Origin: Monarcha castaneiventris obscurior
Lineage: Eukaryota > Chordata > Aves > Passeriformes > Monarchidae
Assembly: GCA_026261815.1 (NCBI GenBank)
Contig: JAMPIT010000230.1
Coordinates: forward strand, 8,803,001 to 8,867,000
Direction of reading: 5' to 3'
DNA length: 64,000 nucleotides
The position numbers and the translations under genes are program-made. The notes under the pieces are model-generated. The model saw only the letters and a list, made by a program, of their open reading frames with translations, was not told the origin of the DNA and made no database searches. This document shows positions 23,460-64,000 of the stretch, one piece after another (the first letter of the stretch is position 1; each line of letters starts with the position of its first letter).

Positions 23460-26400
23460 CTTCTGTCACAGAGCTGTTAATGTTGTTGGCTAGAATGAAC
23501 TATTGCTCCTGTTGATGAGAATGAACATTCTGCTCCTGCTATTTAACCACTGTCCATCTTTTTGTTTTGTGGATCACTTCTGCCTTTTGAGAAATATAGA
23601 TAATACAGCTAAAATTGCTAGTGAATATTAAACATTACAGAGAAAATAATGAAAATACTAATTGTCATGTGGTACTCTTACACCTGAATTCTTTATTTCT
23701 GGTCAAATAAATTTTCTTATTAAACTCCCATGTCCTAAAAGAGAAAAATAGATGCAATCTTTATTTTTAAGTACAATATCTAGGTGGCGAAGTTATTTAA
23801 TTTGGAAACTTATGACAAGATTGCTATCTCATGCAAATGAGGTTTAAATTGAAGGCCTAACCCATAGCAGCACGGAAACTGTGCTGCAAACCTGACAATG
23901 CGAACACATTACAAGGCTGGAAAGGTTGTAAAACTGAATTAGCTCCATGATAAAGGAACAGAGTACAAATCTCCTCCCATTTGCCCTCCTAGTGTGATCC
24001 TTGTGCTGTACCCGTGCTCAGCAGCCTCTCCTTCCAACACCCCCACTACACCTTTCCTCTTAAGGATGGTTCTTGCTCTTTGTCCAAGTGTTTGCTGACT
24101 GACATTACTTGAGGGTGCCATGGAAGGGATTGCTGCTTCAGACTCGGCTGCATACTGCCAGACCTACTCCACAACTTATATTCACTTCCATTTTCAGTAC
24201 TGGCCTAACTCTGTAGCAAAATCCCAGCCTTTAATGACATCATCTACAGCAGCATGGACTGTGGCCTCTTGTCAGGGTTCATGCCTTTCAGGGACACTGT
24301 GGCCCTAACACCTGCAAATCAAATGCCTGTAATTTCAGTAATTTCGGCCTCTTCATGCTTCTAACGATTCTTTTCCCTGGACAACGAGGTACCCCCTGGG
24401 TCTGAGTCTGCCAGCTATGAAGTGCTTCCTCTTTGCTCATTAATCACATTCCTGCAGTGATTCATGCTGTTCACCCTGACAGCTGCATAGTAAGAATTTC
24501 CTCACAGCAGCCCAAGTTCCTAAAACTACACTGGTTCTTTCTTAAAACAAAATCATTTTCAGACCAGCTGCAATTCCCTTGGCAGTGTAACCACGTGTGT
24601 AGGCCCCATCCGATGTTTTCAGCCTTAAACAGACATTCGTCCCTTCCACAGAAGATGCTGTACCATAGTCGAAAGTACATCCTCCAATGGGACACAGGGG
24701 AGAAGGTAAGTCACATGGACCTTCTGATTCCCTGGATGAAAGAAGTTGAAGAGAACTACACTGTAACACTTGTGAAAGCAATGGGAGACCTGTGCCAACC
24801 TCCCTACAACACCGAGATTCTACAGACAAAATGCTGTGTGAGGCATTTGGCCTCAGCAGCAAATGGAGACATTCAGTGCCAGAGAAACACTGCCTTCCTG
24901 GAAGGGAAATGATCAGCCTAAGATAACTGACTGTAAACATTAAACATGCTCCAGCTATGCCCTGATCCAAACAATCACCATTCAATTTACTCACAATATG
25001 CCGTTTATTTTCACATAATGATCCTAATGGTATTACTCAGACATATTTTAAAAGGACTTTGGTCACTTGCAAAAACAATCAAGTAAATAATTTTTTCTTC
25101 ATAATTATAAGGGGATTCGAGGAACTATAATGCAAGTAAAGAAAAAAGAAAAAGAAAAAAGGAAGAAGCCAGATCCTTAATATGTTCATAGCACTGCCTC
25201 AAACTTTTAACTTCTTAAGTTCTACACTCCACAGAAGTATATACAATATTATTAATTCTATAAATAAAAGCAAAACCAATCTGTTTTGGGCTTTTTTCTC
25301 AGCTCTGTTCCATAGTTTAAATATATTACTTAAATTCACAGCTATGGATGTCAAAGTATGTCTAAACTGTAAGTTCTGACATAAGCAATATATTTGGGTT
25401 GGGTTTTTTTTTTGCTTGACTTTTTTTTGGTGGGGAGGGTGGGTGTTATGCTACAGAATGCAAGATTAGACTTTTTCTAGCATTGCTCTGTGCAAAGAAT
25501 GCATATGAACACATTTTCCAAAGAATTCCATATTAAATACATCTTTGCTAACTAATTAAATTTCACAGACAAGGAGAAATGAGATGTTATTACTTCCCCT
25601 CAGAGGAAGAAAACACATCACATTGCATAAGGCATCCAGACTAGCTTCTCGCAAATGAAAATGGCTCTGCCAGTTATTAAAGGCTATTTTTTTAATTCTC
25701 TAAGTGAAACATTACATATTTTTCATCATCCGTTATGATACTGAATCAATGTCATAAAATATTTACAAGCAAGAGTATGAAAATTGTACCCGTTCACGAC
25801 TATACTAAAACTAGCAACAGGAGTGGAAAATATCCTGACATTATCTCCAGTTTAAGAAGAAAGGAGGAAGGAGGTGGGAAGGAAGTTGAGAGTAGTAAAA
25901 GCAAGGAGAAAAGGAAAATAGATTATAAGAAAAATACATAAAAGGAAGGAAAGGAAGGCTGGAGTGGGGATGAGTAAAATCGCAGCAAATGCTAGGAAAT
26001 GAGGTATTTACTGACCAGTGAACAGTGTAAGTAAAAATAAATATGTCCTCTAGAAGAAACAACCTTTGCTGTTACACATTATCATGACACTGTAACAGAA
26101 TAAACCTACAAAAACAATCAAAGGTAAAAACTGTTCTTGAAATGTTAATTATTTGGATGGAATACCTTACTTGATTTCATTCTCTAAATATACATAATCC
26201 CTCTCAGAATCTACTGGCTGCTAACACACAAGTCATGGTGATCCCACTATCTGCTCTGGTACCAAAATTGCTTTTCTAGTCTCCTCAGTCCTACAAACAC
26301 AACTCTGTGGCACTGTACTTCCCAGACAGTTTGTGGAAGAGAAAAAAGATGTTCTGTACACTCTGGAACACATTCCATTTAGAGCAGTTATGCTCTTCCT

Positions 26401-29180
26401 CCACCTCACTGCCCCCAAATCAATGTCTCCATTAAGCTTAGGAAATTTTGAATCCTCTTTCAATCCAAAGACACCACACTGAACAAGAGCCTTTGAAGGA
26501 CTGGGGTGACAGCACATACAATAAAATCTGCCGTCATGTATCATTCTGTCCATCTGAGCAGTCTGTCACTAATGGCTGCCTGAGGTCTCCACAACCACAT
26601 AAGTTATTTTAAGCATTGCTGGAGCTTCCATTTTCAAGCAAGGCACAAAACTGCAAAGAAAACATGCACAATCTCTATTGCAAAGAGTGAAATCTATCCT
26701 CAAAGGTAAAATAATCCAACGAGAAATAAATATCAAATCCATTGCTTAACAGTACAAATAAAAGCATTACAAATTCTTAAACTTCGGCAAAACCATTCAG
26801 TAAGTAGGAAGTTGAGTATTTAGACTGCAACAGAGAACAAGTTCACCTATTCAACTCTCATGTATTACAAAACATAAAGATTGCAAATTATAAACCACAA
26901 TCCATTTAATTTTAAATAAACTAAAATTCTCCAGTATCACAATAACTGTTGAATATTTGGGGGAACTGCTGCACAAACAAATATTTGGGAGGACTGCATT
27001 CTTAATTCATCATTATCAGTAACCACGTAACTACATTTATATTACTTTAACTATACTGCCATGTTAACTCTGTAAAATCCTATTCTTTGTGGAAGGGAAC
27101 AACCATTGTGACGTTTGTAAAACATCAGAGCTTACATTTAGGAATGAAGTTACACTAACCAATTGAATTAATTAGATCAGATCATTACTAATGGTACCAT
27201 TTTTTGAAATATAGTTAAGAGTACATAATTTTAAGTAGAAAAACATTTGTGTGTTTTTCTGGTTGTTTTTCTTTTACACACAGAAATGATCCCTAAGGTC
27301 ATAAAAAAAGGAAAGGGACTACTGTCTCCTTGATGAGCCCTAAGTTGCACAAATAAAAATCTTTATCTCTCCTAGTTCTTTCAGAATTTTCCCCTAGCAG
27401 TTATATCCATCAATTCTGCTAAGGAAAGAAACAGAAAAGCTTCAGGCCAAATTATTCATTTGGCCCCAATCCACATAAGCACTTAGTCAATGTGTTCTGC
27501 ATTCGTGCCCTTTCGGAAACAAGTGGCTAAACACTAACCAAACTCTGTCAAGGAATACGGTATAACAAATCTTCAGAAAACTCCTTAATATCACCCACTC
27601 TCCAACAGAAGTGACCACCATGTAAAATTCCACAATGCACAACTTTTATATAAATACATACACATATATATATAGCCTAACAATTACAGAACATGACTAG
27701 AAAGTGATGATCAGTGAGGTAAGTTTTGCCCAAGTATATTGAAGCCTTCTTCTGCAATCTGCCCCATCAAATCAGGAGGACACTCTTCTGGATGAGGACA
27801 CTCCCAACACTCCTGCTGAAGCTGTTCCAAGGATTCACTAATTCAGAAGTACTGTACAAAGGATAATACCACCTATAATCAATTAGTTAGGCCATTCATC
27901 TAAAAGAAGGTTCTGCATTTCAGAAAATGTTCTAAGGTTATTGTTCATATTTTTACACTGAGCATTAAAGTAAACAAACATAATTTGAGAATTAGCCCAT
28001 AAATAGTAAGAATTCTCCTTGGTATCTCAAATTCTTTTGCGCTACCAAGGAGAAAGCTGCAGAGCTACCACGTTCTGAGAATACATGAGTAGTTTATATC
28101 CTTTTAATGCAGACTATGAACATCTATACATAGCCCTACCCATTTTCCAATGAGACATACACCTTTTGGGGCTCATAATATGGCAAGTTTGCAAATTACC
28201 TGGTGGCACCAATGATGGCTCACTGCAGAAGTTTTCTAGGTAAGAAAAGGTTATGTATTTTTCTCCCCCAAACCTGGTGAAATAGCTTAGTCAATTGTAT
28301 GATTCACTAATTGTCTAATAGCATAATGTTCCCTTTTATTGAAGCATTAGGCAGGTTTTTAGGTTTTTAGGTTTTTTCCTGTTTCTGAGGATTTTTTAAA
28401 CCTCTGAGCAATTATGATACATGTATGACTAGCATGGCTCAGTTTTTCCAAAAAGAGTGTATCTTATACAACATATCTTTCACAGTAACATAAATCCTCT
28501 TTGTTCTGCAATAATTTTGGGTGGTATTTAGCTCAGTTGTGAATTTTCTTACCCAAAAAAAAATGAAGAAAACACTTTTCAATTAAGAAGTGGACTCCAG
28601 GCCAGATCAAACGACAGAAAGATGTGTTTTAGGGGTTTAGAACTCGGTTGGGCCTTTTTTTGAGAAGCAAAGTTTGAAAGTTAGATAACCTAGAAATACA
28701 TAGCATGTTTGATGGTAGCACTAAGCAGTAAATTTAGGAGCTGGCAGCAGGAGGAAGGAAAAACAGTAACACATAATGAACCATTGAGCACAAATTAAGT
28801 TTTAGTATGTGTCATTTAAGAAATCATACATGAATTGATCAGAGAAGAAATAACTCTCAAGCCTAAAGACCACACTGACATATTTTCCATATAACCACTT
28901 ATAGAACATTTTCCATAAAACCCTGGAGGCTTCAAAACTACTATAAGCTGAACAATACTTCTTGGTTTTAAAGCTATGTAACAACATTCCCATTCAAAAT
29001 GTTTTGGCTAGGAATTAATTTGCTATTGAATTATCATGTTTTACATTTAGATTCCAAGATAAAAACACATTGGAGGAAATAACTTTCACAAAAATACTAT
29101 TCAATCACTGTCTTTTTTATTTTAATTAAGAACAGTTATAATTAAGTAAACATAGCAATTAAATTTGTGCTTTTCATTTA
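23460..29180. other. intergenic, no gene supported
   Basis: Mostly AT-rich. The stretch 24,000-24,900 is somewhat GC-richer and contains a 159-codon frame (24,433-24,912) with an internal good donor at 24,706 and pyrimidine-AG sites upstream. I do not recognise the protein and treat it as unproven. A purine-rich GGAAG/AAGGA tract lies at 25,850-25,960, a T/G-rich run at 25,400-25,443 and a short TA run at 27,655-27,675. Confidence 0.45.
25850..25965. repeat. purine-rich (GGAAG/GAAA) tract
   Basis: About 110 bp, almost all A and G on the plus strand, with repeated 'ggaagg' and 'aaggaaagg' words. It produces spurious reading frames on both strands. Confidence 0.65.
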
Positions 29181-29550
29181 TAGAAGGCCAGATTCCAGTA
29201 CCATTAAAAGTTCCTGTAGTTTTATTTCAGTGGGAATTTACTCAATGCCTTCAATTTGTACCTAATCTATCAACTGAAAAGTCAGTTACATCAAATTCAA
29301 AGCAACAGCCACTTGACGTTCAAACAAAGGTTGTAGCTCATGTTCAATACATGATTTTCCTTCATGATGAATATGGTGATGTTTTACCATTCTTCACAGA
29401 AAAAAATAAAAAATCCTTTATAGTTGACATGTAGGACCAGGAAATATTGTAGTACGGGAAGTAGGGGAGTATTTTGAAAGAAAGCAGTCAGTTCTCTTGA
29501 AGAAATCACCGTCACCATCTGCTCAGAAATGATAGCTCAATGACTTATTA
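29178..29550 (+). pseudogene. coding-like fragment with a frameshift, family not recognised
   Basis: After an acceptor-like 'tttcatttatag' the sequence reads as about 83 protein-like codons (EGQIPVPLKVPVVLFQWEF... to ...EKNKKSFIVDM) ending in TAG at 29,432-29,434. Moving to another frame at that point lets coding-like text continue (VGPGNIVVREVGEYFERKQ...) for about 30 residues to TGA at 29,548. That pattern suggests a single small deletion in a formerly continuous exon or retrocopy. There is no poly(A) tail and no recognisable domain. It could be a decayed exon, a retrocopied fragment or chance. The end is approximate. Confidence 0.4.
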
Positions 29551-32030
29551 GCACCTTCTTTTCATGCTTATCTGTGCATTCCATGACTAGCCTGCATAAT
29601 TTTAAAATGCCAGAATTTCTGTAAATCCTTCCATCTCATCTTCTGTTCTTTTCCTGGTTTTCAAAAATATTTAAAAAGTTCAATATACAGAACTTACTTT
29701 TCTTTATGATTTGGAAGTCTCATGAAAAAAACAACAGCTGAGCAGAAGAGACAGCTGCTCCAAGCACCTCAGACAAATTTGGAAGTGTGGGCTCATGTAT
29801 CATAGATGCCAGAGAATCCACACCCAGGAAAGGTCTACCTGTAGGAAACTGTCTCAGTTGGCTGGAAACCCATTCATTCAGTTCTGGTATTCATGCAGTA
29901 ATCTCATTCTCTTTGGGCATAACTTGCTCTTCCCAGCTGAACCTGATTTCAACGGAAAATGCTCTGCTAAATGTAGTACTGGATGCATCTTGGTATTACA
30001 CCCAGGATGTGAACTGTTGCACAGTTTAAAGCAGGACCTGTAATGATGCTGGTGCAGTAAGGGGAGGTGGGTAGCAATCCAAAGTACGTTAAAGGGTCAA
30101 TCAGGATGTTTTAGGTAGTGATAGGATTCAAAGATGGGCAGATAGGCTTGACCTATATGGCACAGGGAACAAACAAGCAATGAGAAAAGCATGCACCAGA
30201 GCACCTGCAATGGTCAGTATCAGAGAACAGTCAAACCACTTGTCCTCTCCCTATTCCATGTAAACTGGTTTCATTTAGTATTACAGTAACAGGACAATTA
30301 TAGCACCTAATGTAGTGTGCAAATGACCTGCTGAGGCTTCATTCAGGTACACAGTTTCTGTTTATCAGTTTGCATATCTCAAAAGAGCCTATTCTCTTAG
30401 TGTCAGTATGATTTATACTTGTGTACCTAGCTGCATTAACTATATCCCACAAGGCTAAAACTGTTTTCCCCAACAATCTTCAACACTTAAGCCAGGCAGT
30501 CACTCATTCCTGTTATGACTGTAGGCAATTGTATCTGAAGATATTTAAGCATATCAAGACAGCCTCAGAAACACACAGTTCCACATCCTTTCCTCTCCTC
30601 CCACTTCTAAAAACCTGACACAGCCAAAACAAAATTTTTCCCCAACAGCTCTGCTGAAGAACATGGAGTAGCTATAATAAATGATGAAAACAGTGAAATC
30701 ATTGGCAGATTCCTAGTTCCACAAGGGTGAAAAAATACATCACTTTTAAGTTTATGGTGTACCATAGAGCAATTGAAGAAAAAAATACTTTCGGAAAATA
30801 GCAGCTCCTTAGTGTTGAGGTTGTATTTCGGAGCAAGAGCGACAAGTCTACTTCCAGACAAAGTGTGAATGCTTTAGCTACAGGTAATAGCAAATTTTTA
30901 AAAATGGCTGCACCAAACCAAACATAACCATAACAAGTTGTTGTCTTCCTCAAAGTGTTCCTGAGATGACAATGGTCACTGGTCCATGATCTTAAAGTAG
31001 TCATAATAATTTCTATACATAAAAGATCTTCCTGATTTTACAGGTTTTGAATCAAGCCCCAAATCACTCACAGACCTTAATTTAACATTTGCAGAGTTAT
31101 TCTCCAAGAAACTAATGTGACTTCAACTCAAACCAGAACCCTTTGAACACAGTTTGACTTTATGGATGTTTATATACTTCTGTAACAGAAGTTCATCGTC
31201 ATTATAATCTGTGACTCAGAGCTCTCTTCAGATTCCAGAAATAATATAGTAAATTCCCTGCAGAGTCATTAATGTTCATGGTATGCAATCTACTTGTCAA
31301 TGGATCTTTTCTGTTGTCAAATTGCACTCAGTCTCAGTGTAGATTTGCAAATGTGAACTGCCCCCATGCTAGGTATAAATACCCATTTTCAGGTATGCCT
31401 TCAAACATTTACCTATGAGTAATTTTGACTACTCAAATGACTGTACTTCCATATGTGTCTGTGTGAAAGCTGACAGGATGAGCACGTGTATTTTTACGAT
31501 GTGAGTTGCCTGTGATGTGATGAAGATGTTGAATAAAACTAGTAATTAATACAGCAATTAAAATGTAAAACTCGAGTCAGCATTTTGATGCTGCTCCTGA
31601 CTCTCTCCCTGACTTGCTTTATTATTACCTTGTGCAAGTTGGTCTGATTCTGCGAATACTTATACTTATGGAAAGTACCACAAACAACTGTATACAGGGT
31701 AATACAGCTTTATTTGCTTAAATTACCAAAACCTGGCGTTTTAACTGTTTCTGTGACTACACACACGGCTATGCTCAACAGAATTATCTGCCAGCGTGGT
31801 GTTACAATACAAGGAGTTTAAGAGCGCACTTAAGTAGCAGCACTTAGTACTAACCACTCCCCAAGCAAAAGCATCAGTGCGTAACAGGAGAACAAAAAGA
31901 AGGCAAAAAGGCTGCGATTGCTACCTACAGCAATACCTCCCCATCGCTTTGCCTCCGTTGCTCTCTTTGACTCAAACTCTGTCTCTAAGCCATTAATACT
32001 CACAGAAGCAACTTCCTACCGCCGCCTGAA
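29551..32030. other. intergenic upstream of PFKP, no gene seen
   Basis: AT-rich until about 31,950, then rising in GC and CpG. Frames of 80-100 codons at 29,787-30,043 and 30,607-31,004 have no protein-like features. Confidence 0.5.
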
Positions 32031-32540
32031 CACCCACTGCGGTGCTGAGACGCCTCAGCAGGAACACACACCTGAGGAAGGATGAGAGGCAAGAACAGAG
32101 CTCGGGGCCTCTGGGTTTCCCTGCCCGCCCCGGTGACACGGACCCTGCCAGCCGCCGGCAGGAGCCACTGTCCGTGTGTTCTGCATTCCCAGCGGGAGCC
32201 GTGCCCTCCGCTCCCTGCCGGAGCCTTCCGAGCAGCAGCCGGGCAGGCCAGCGAGGCCGAGCCGCCCCGGAGGCACCGGGCTGCGAGGAACCGGCACGCT
32301 GGAGGCGGATTCCCCCCTCGAGGCTCCGGCAGAGCCGTGCGGGCGCCGGGAAGCCGCCGGAGAGCCCCCGCTGAAGGAGCCACCCAGGGGAGCCGCAGGC
32401 GCGGCGGGGACACGCGGCGTTCCTCAGCCGCTAGTGCGGGGAGGATGAGCCAGCTCTAGCCGACACAACTCCCGCCCCCGCGCCGCCGCCGTGCCAAGGC
32501 GCCAGCCATGTTCCCGCATCGCCCCCACCTCAGGCGCCAA

Positions 32541-32590
32541 GGGAAGGGAAGGGGGAAGGGGGAAGGGGGAAGGGGGAAGGGGAGGGAAGG
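32541..32590 (+). repeat. (GGGGGAA)n tract, potential G-quadruplex
   Basis: The plus strand carries at least six G runs of 3-5 bases separated by AA over about 50 bp, such as 'gggggaagggggaaggggga'. It is about 200 bp upstream of the GC boxes and about 510 bp upstream of the PFKP ATG. Such tracts can fold into G-quadruplexes and are often variable in length. Confidence 0.8.
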
Positions 32591-32717
32591 CGGGGAGGCG
32601 GTGCCGGGACTCCCGCCCCGCTGGGGCCGCGCCGCCGCCGCCGCCCCCTCCCACCTGCCCGCGCCCCGCGCGCGCCCCCGCCCCGCCCGCCGCGCTCGCG
32701 GTGCCCCTCGGCCGCTC

Positions 32718-32781
32718 ATTGGCCGCGCCGCCCGCCCGTCAGCGCCGCTCCCGCGGGGCGGGCGGGGGCGGGGGCGGGGCC
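32718..32781. promoter_or_regulatory. PFKP: PFKP core promoter: inverted CCAAT box and GC boxes
   Basis: ATTGG at 32,718-32,722 (inverted CCAAT) is followed by a run of GGGCGGG/GGGGCGGGG Sp1-type boxes at 32,755-32,781. No TATA box is visible. Transcription probably starts at several sites around 32,790-32,880, giving a 5' UTR of roughly 200-300 bases. The start position is inferred. Confidence 0.6.
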
Positions 32782-33096
32782 GCGCCGCGCTGTCAGCGGC
32801 GCGCGGGGAGGGCGCGGCGGCGGGGCAGAGCAGAGCGGGGGGTGGTGGGGTGAGAGGAGCATCGGCGCTGCTGCTCTTTTCACTCGGTTTTTCTTTTCCC
32901 GGGCTTTTCCACACAGTCGCCCCCTCCCCTCAGGTTTTCTGCAGAGATTTACTTGTCGGTAACCACACACCTACAGCGGGCTGCTCGGGCAGAGGCCGAA
33001 CGCTCGGTCCAGCGGAGCCGGGGCAGACCCCCGCGGCCAGGGACTCCCTCAGCGACCGCGCTCCGCCTCGCCCGCCGGTGCGGCTCCTGCAGCGCC

Positions 33097-62268
<29,172 letters not shown>

Positions 62269-64000
62269 GTAAGTCTGCTCTGGTGTGTGCACATACTAAC
62301 AGTTGTTTAAAACTTCATCAATTGGCTACAACTGGATATTTTTGTAGACCAGAACTTTGGAAATGTAATCTTGGGAATTACAGTTCCTTGATATAGCCGT
62401 ATTCATGACACCAGTGTAAAAAAGGGAAAGTCTGGGATCCCAAATTCCTGCATTAAATTCTACTGAAACTACAACAACCTCTAAATTTTTAAAGTGCAAG
62501 ATAAGATGGCATATATCTGTTGTATAAGGAAGCTAAAGCTGAGACTTGATGATCATTTGCACTGTAGAGGGGGAAAAAATCCGTACTCATTATACGGAGA
62601 GTCACAGTACACCCAGCTGCAATGAACACTGAAGGAAAGTTGGTCTGTTGAGAAGGAGATCCTTAGTTATGTAACACCTTTACTCTTCTCAGAGTATGTA
62701 AAATCCGTATTTCTCTAATAATAGGAATTACATTTATTCTGCTAAGAGCAGATTTAATAAAAGGAGCTGAGACATGTTAAAAAGTATTTTTTTAAAAATC
62801 AAATCCAGTAATACAACATAAAGTAAAAATTGAATGTTTAATCTCTTACGAGGAAAAAACTTCTCTTTTGAGTGTGATAGAGCACTGGAGAAGGCTGCCC
62901 AGGGAGGTTGTGGAGTCTCCTTTGGAGATAATCCAAACCCACCTGGATTGTTCCTGCATCACTTGCTCAGGTGATCCTGCCTTAGCAGAGGGTTGGACTA
63001 GATGATCTCCAGAGGTCCCTTCCAACCCCAGCCATTTCTCAGTCCTCTAATTCTAATCTCAGTTGAACAGAAAGTGTAGTCAGTTGGACAGAAAGAGTTT
63101 CAAGTTGCTTTTGAAAATTAAATGACAGTTCCCTTATCACTTAAATGTTTTGAAAATTTTAATTATGATAGCTTTTTCATTTCAAGGATTCTTCAAATGA
63201 TACCAGTTTTAAATGCCATAATTTTCTTCTTCTTTTATTTTTTACCATTCCGACATAAATTTTAAAATTTTATCTTCATCAAAAGAAACCCTTCAGTTAG
63301 GCAATATCAGTTTCCTGAAGTATTGCCTTGAATAAGACTGTAAGCTAACTAAAATTCATTGAATGTATTCTTTATAGACAACTTGGGTTATAAATATTGA
63401 TGTTGTTTCCAGTTCTGGTAAATAAAAATATCCCTCCAAAATGCCTGATCACAAGCTAAGGTGAGTAAAATGATTGTGCATAAAATCTTCTTTCCTTTTC
63501 CTCTTACCTTCGTAAGCTTTGTTAACCTAACTGACTTCTTTTTATAGGTTATTTCATGCAAAGGAGTTATATCATAGTCAGTCAGTCTCTCCTTGTTGCT
63601 ATGGTTTGCTTTATGTTTAGGTTTCTAAGTATCATTTGCCTTCATTAGGTAAAATGTTCTTATTTCCATATTTTCAGTGTGGTAGTTGAAAACTTTTCGA
63701 AAGCTTTTTTTTTTTTTTGCTAATGGCTGTCTTCTTGTTGTTTTGCATTTTATTTTGCCTAGATTTTTCTCTGGAATAAATATGAAAAGTAATGTCTTTG
63801 TAAGATTTAGATTCAGTTGAGTGGAAAATTAAATTTGAGGGATTTTTTTTTTTTTTGGGAAGGAGCAGACTTTTGCTTTTGGGAGACATTTCTGCTTGGT
63901 GTCTTTTCAGTTTTCTGCTCTGATTGTTTGAACATGATTCACCAAAACTGCCAGGGTAAAATACATCCTTTCATTCTTGTGTCATGCTCAGATCAGGTTC
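62269..64000 (+). other. PFKP: PFKP intron 16, to window edge
   Basis: AT-rich intron with a CR1 tail at 62,875-63,050 and T runs at 63,700 and 63,845. No coding exon recognised. Confidence 0.75.
62875..63050 (+). repeat. CR1 LINE 3' end
   Basis: 'agcactggagaaggctgccc', 'agggaggttgtggagtctcc', 'tgatcctgccttagcagagg', 'ttggactagatgatctccag', 'aggtcccttccaacccc'. It is the best preserved CR1 tail in the window and so probably the youngest. Confidence 0.93.

Noticed and set aside
27720..27850. Possible antisense CR1 or other repeat scrap
   Set aside because: Words such as 'cctgctgaagctgttccaag' are suggestive but too diverged to assign.

Overview
The window looks like a bird genome, or less likely another sauropsid. 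It is AT-rich and intron-rich, carries worn CR1-type LINE tails as its only obvious interspersed repeats, and contains most of a vertebrate phosphofructokinase gene. I cannot name the species from the sequence alone.

Layout. 1-13,400: AT-rich intergenic DNA with degraded CR1 pieces and no gene I can support. 13,490-18,450: a complete, intact gene for a secreted helical cytokine, on the + strand. It has five coding exons, all joined in phase 0, encoding 176 residues, plus a probable TATA box, an untranslated leader exon and a poly(A) signal. Its last exons carry the Cys-x-Trp signature of type I interferons and resemble avian IFN-alpha along most of their length. The known avian and mammalian type I interferon genes are essentially intronless and lie in another cluster. 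An interferon-like gene that keeps the ancestral five-exon form, next to PFKP, is therefore the most interesting object in the window. It may be an intron-bearing type I-like interferon or the bird representative of the proposed type IV interferon (IFN-upsilon). 18,450-32,000: intergenic, with one coding-like but frameshifted fragment near 29,180-29,550.

32,040-33,480: a CpG island with GC boxes, an inverted CCAAT box and a GGGGGAA repeat, forming the promoter and first exon of PFKP (platelet-type 6-phosphofructokinase). 33,097-62,268: sixteen consecutive PFKP coding exons with intact splice sites, giving the first 552 residues: the whole catalytic half and the start of the allosteric half. 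The remaining exons lie beyond the right edge. The introns hold CR1 tails, a long antisense CR1 reverse-transcriptase remnant in intron 4, a 102-bp tandem duplication in intron 5, and a second GC-rich patch in intron 1. Exon 4 is strikingly GC-rich compared with its neighbours.

The two genes share a strand and lie about 14 kb apart, with separate promoters. Nothing suggests that they work together: one is a glycolytic enzyme gene and the other an immune signalling gene. Exon boundaries and alignments were read by eye.
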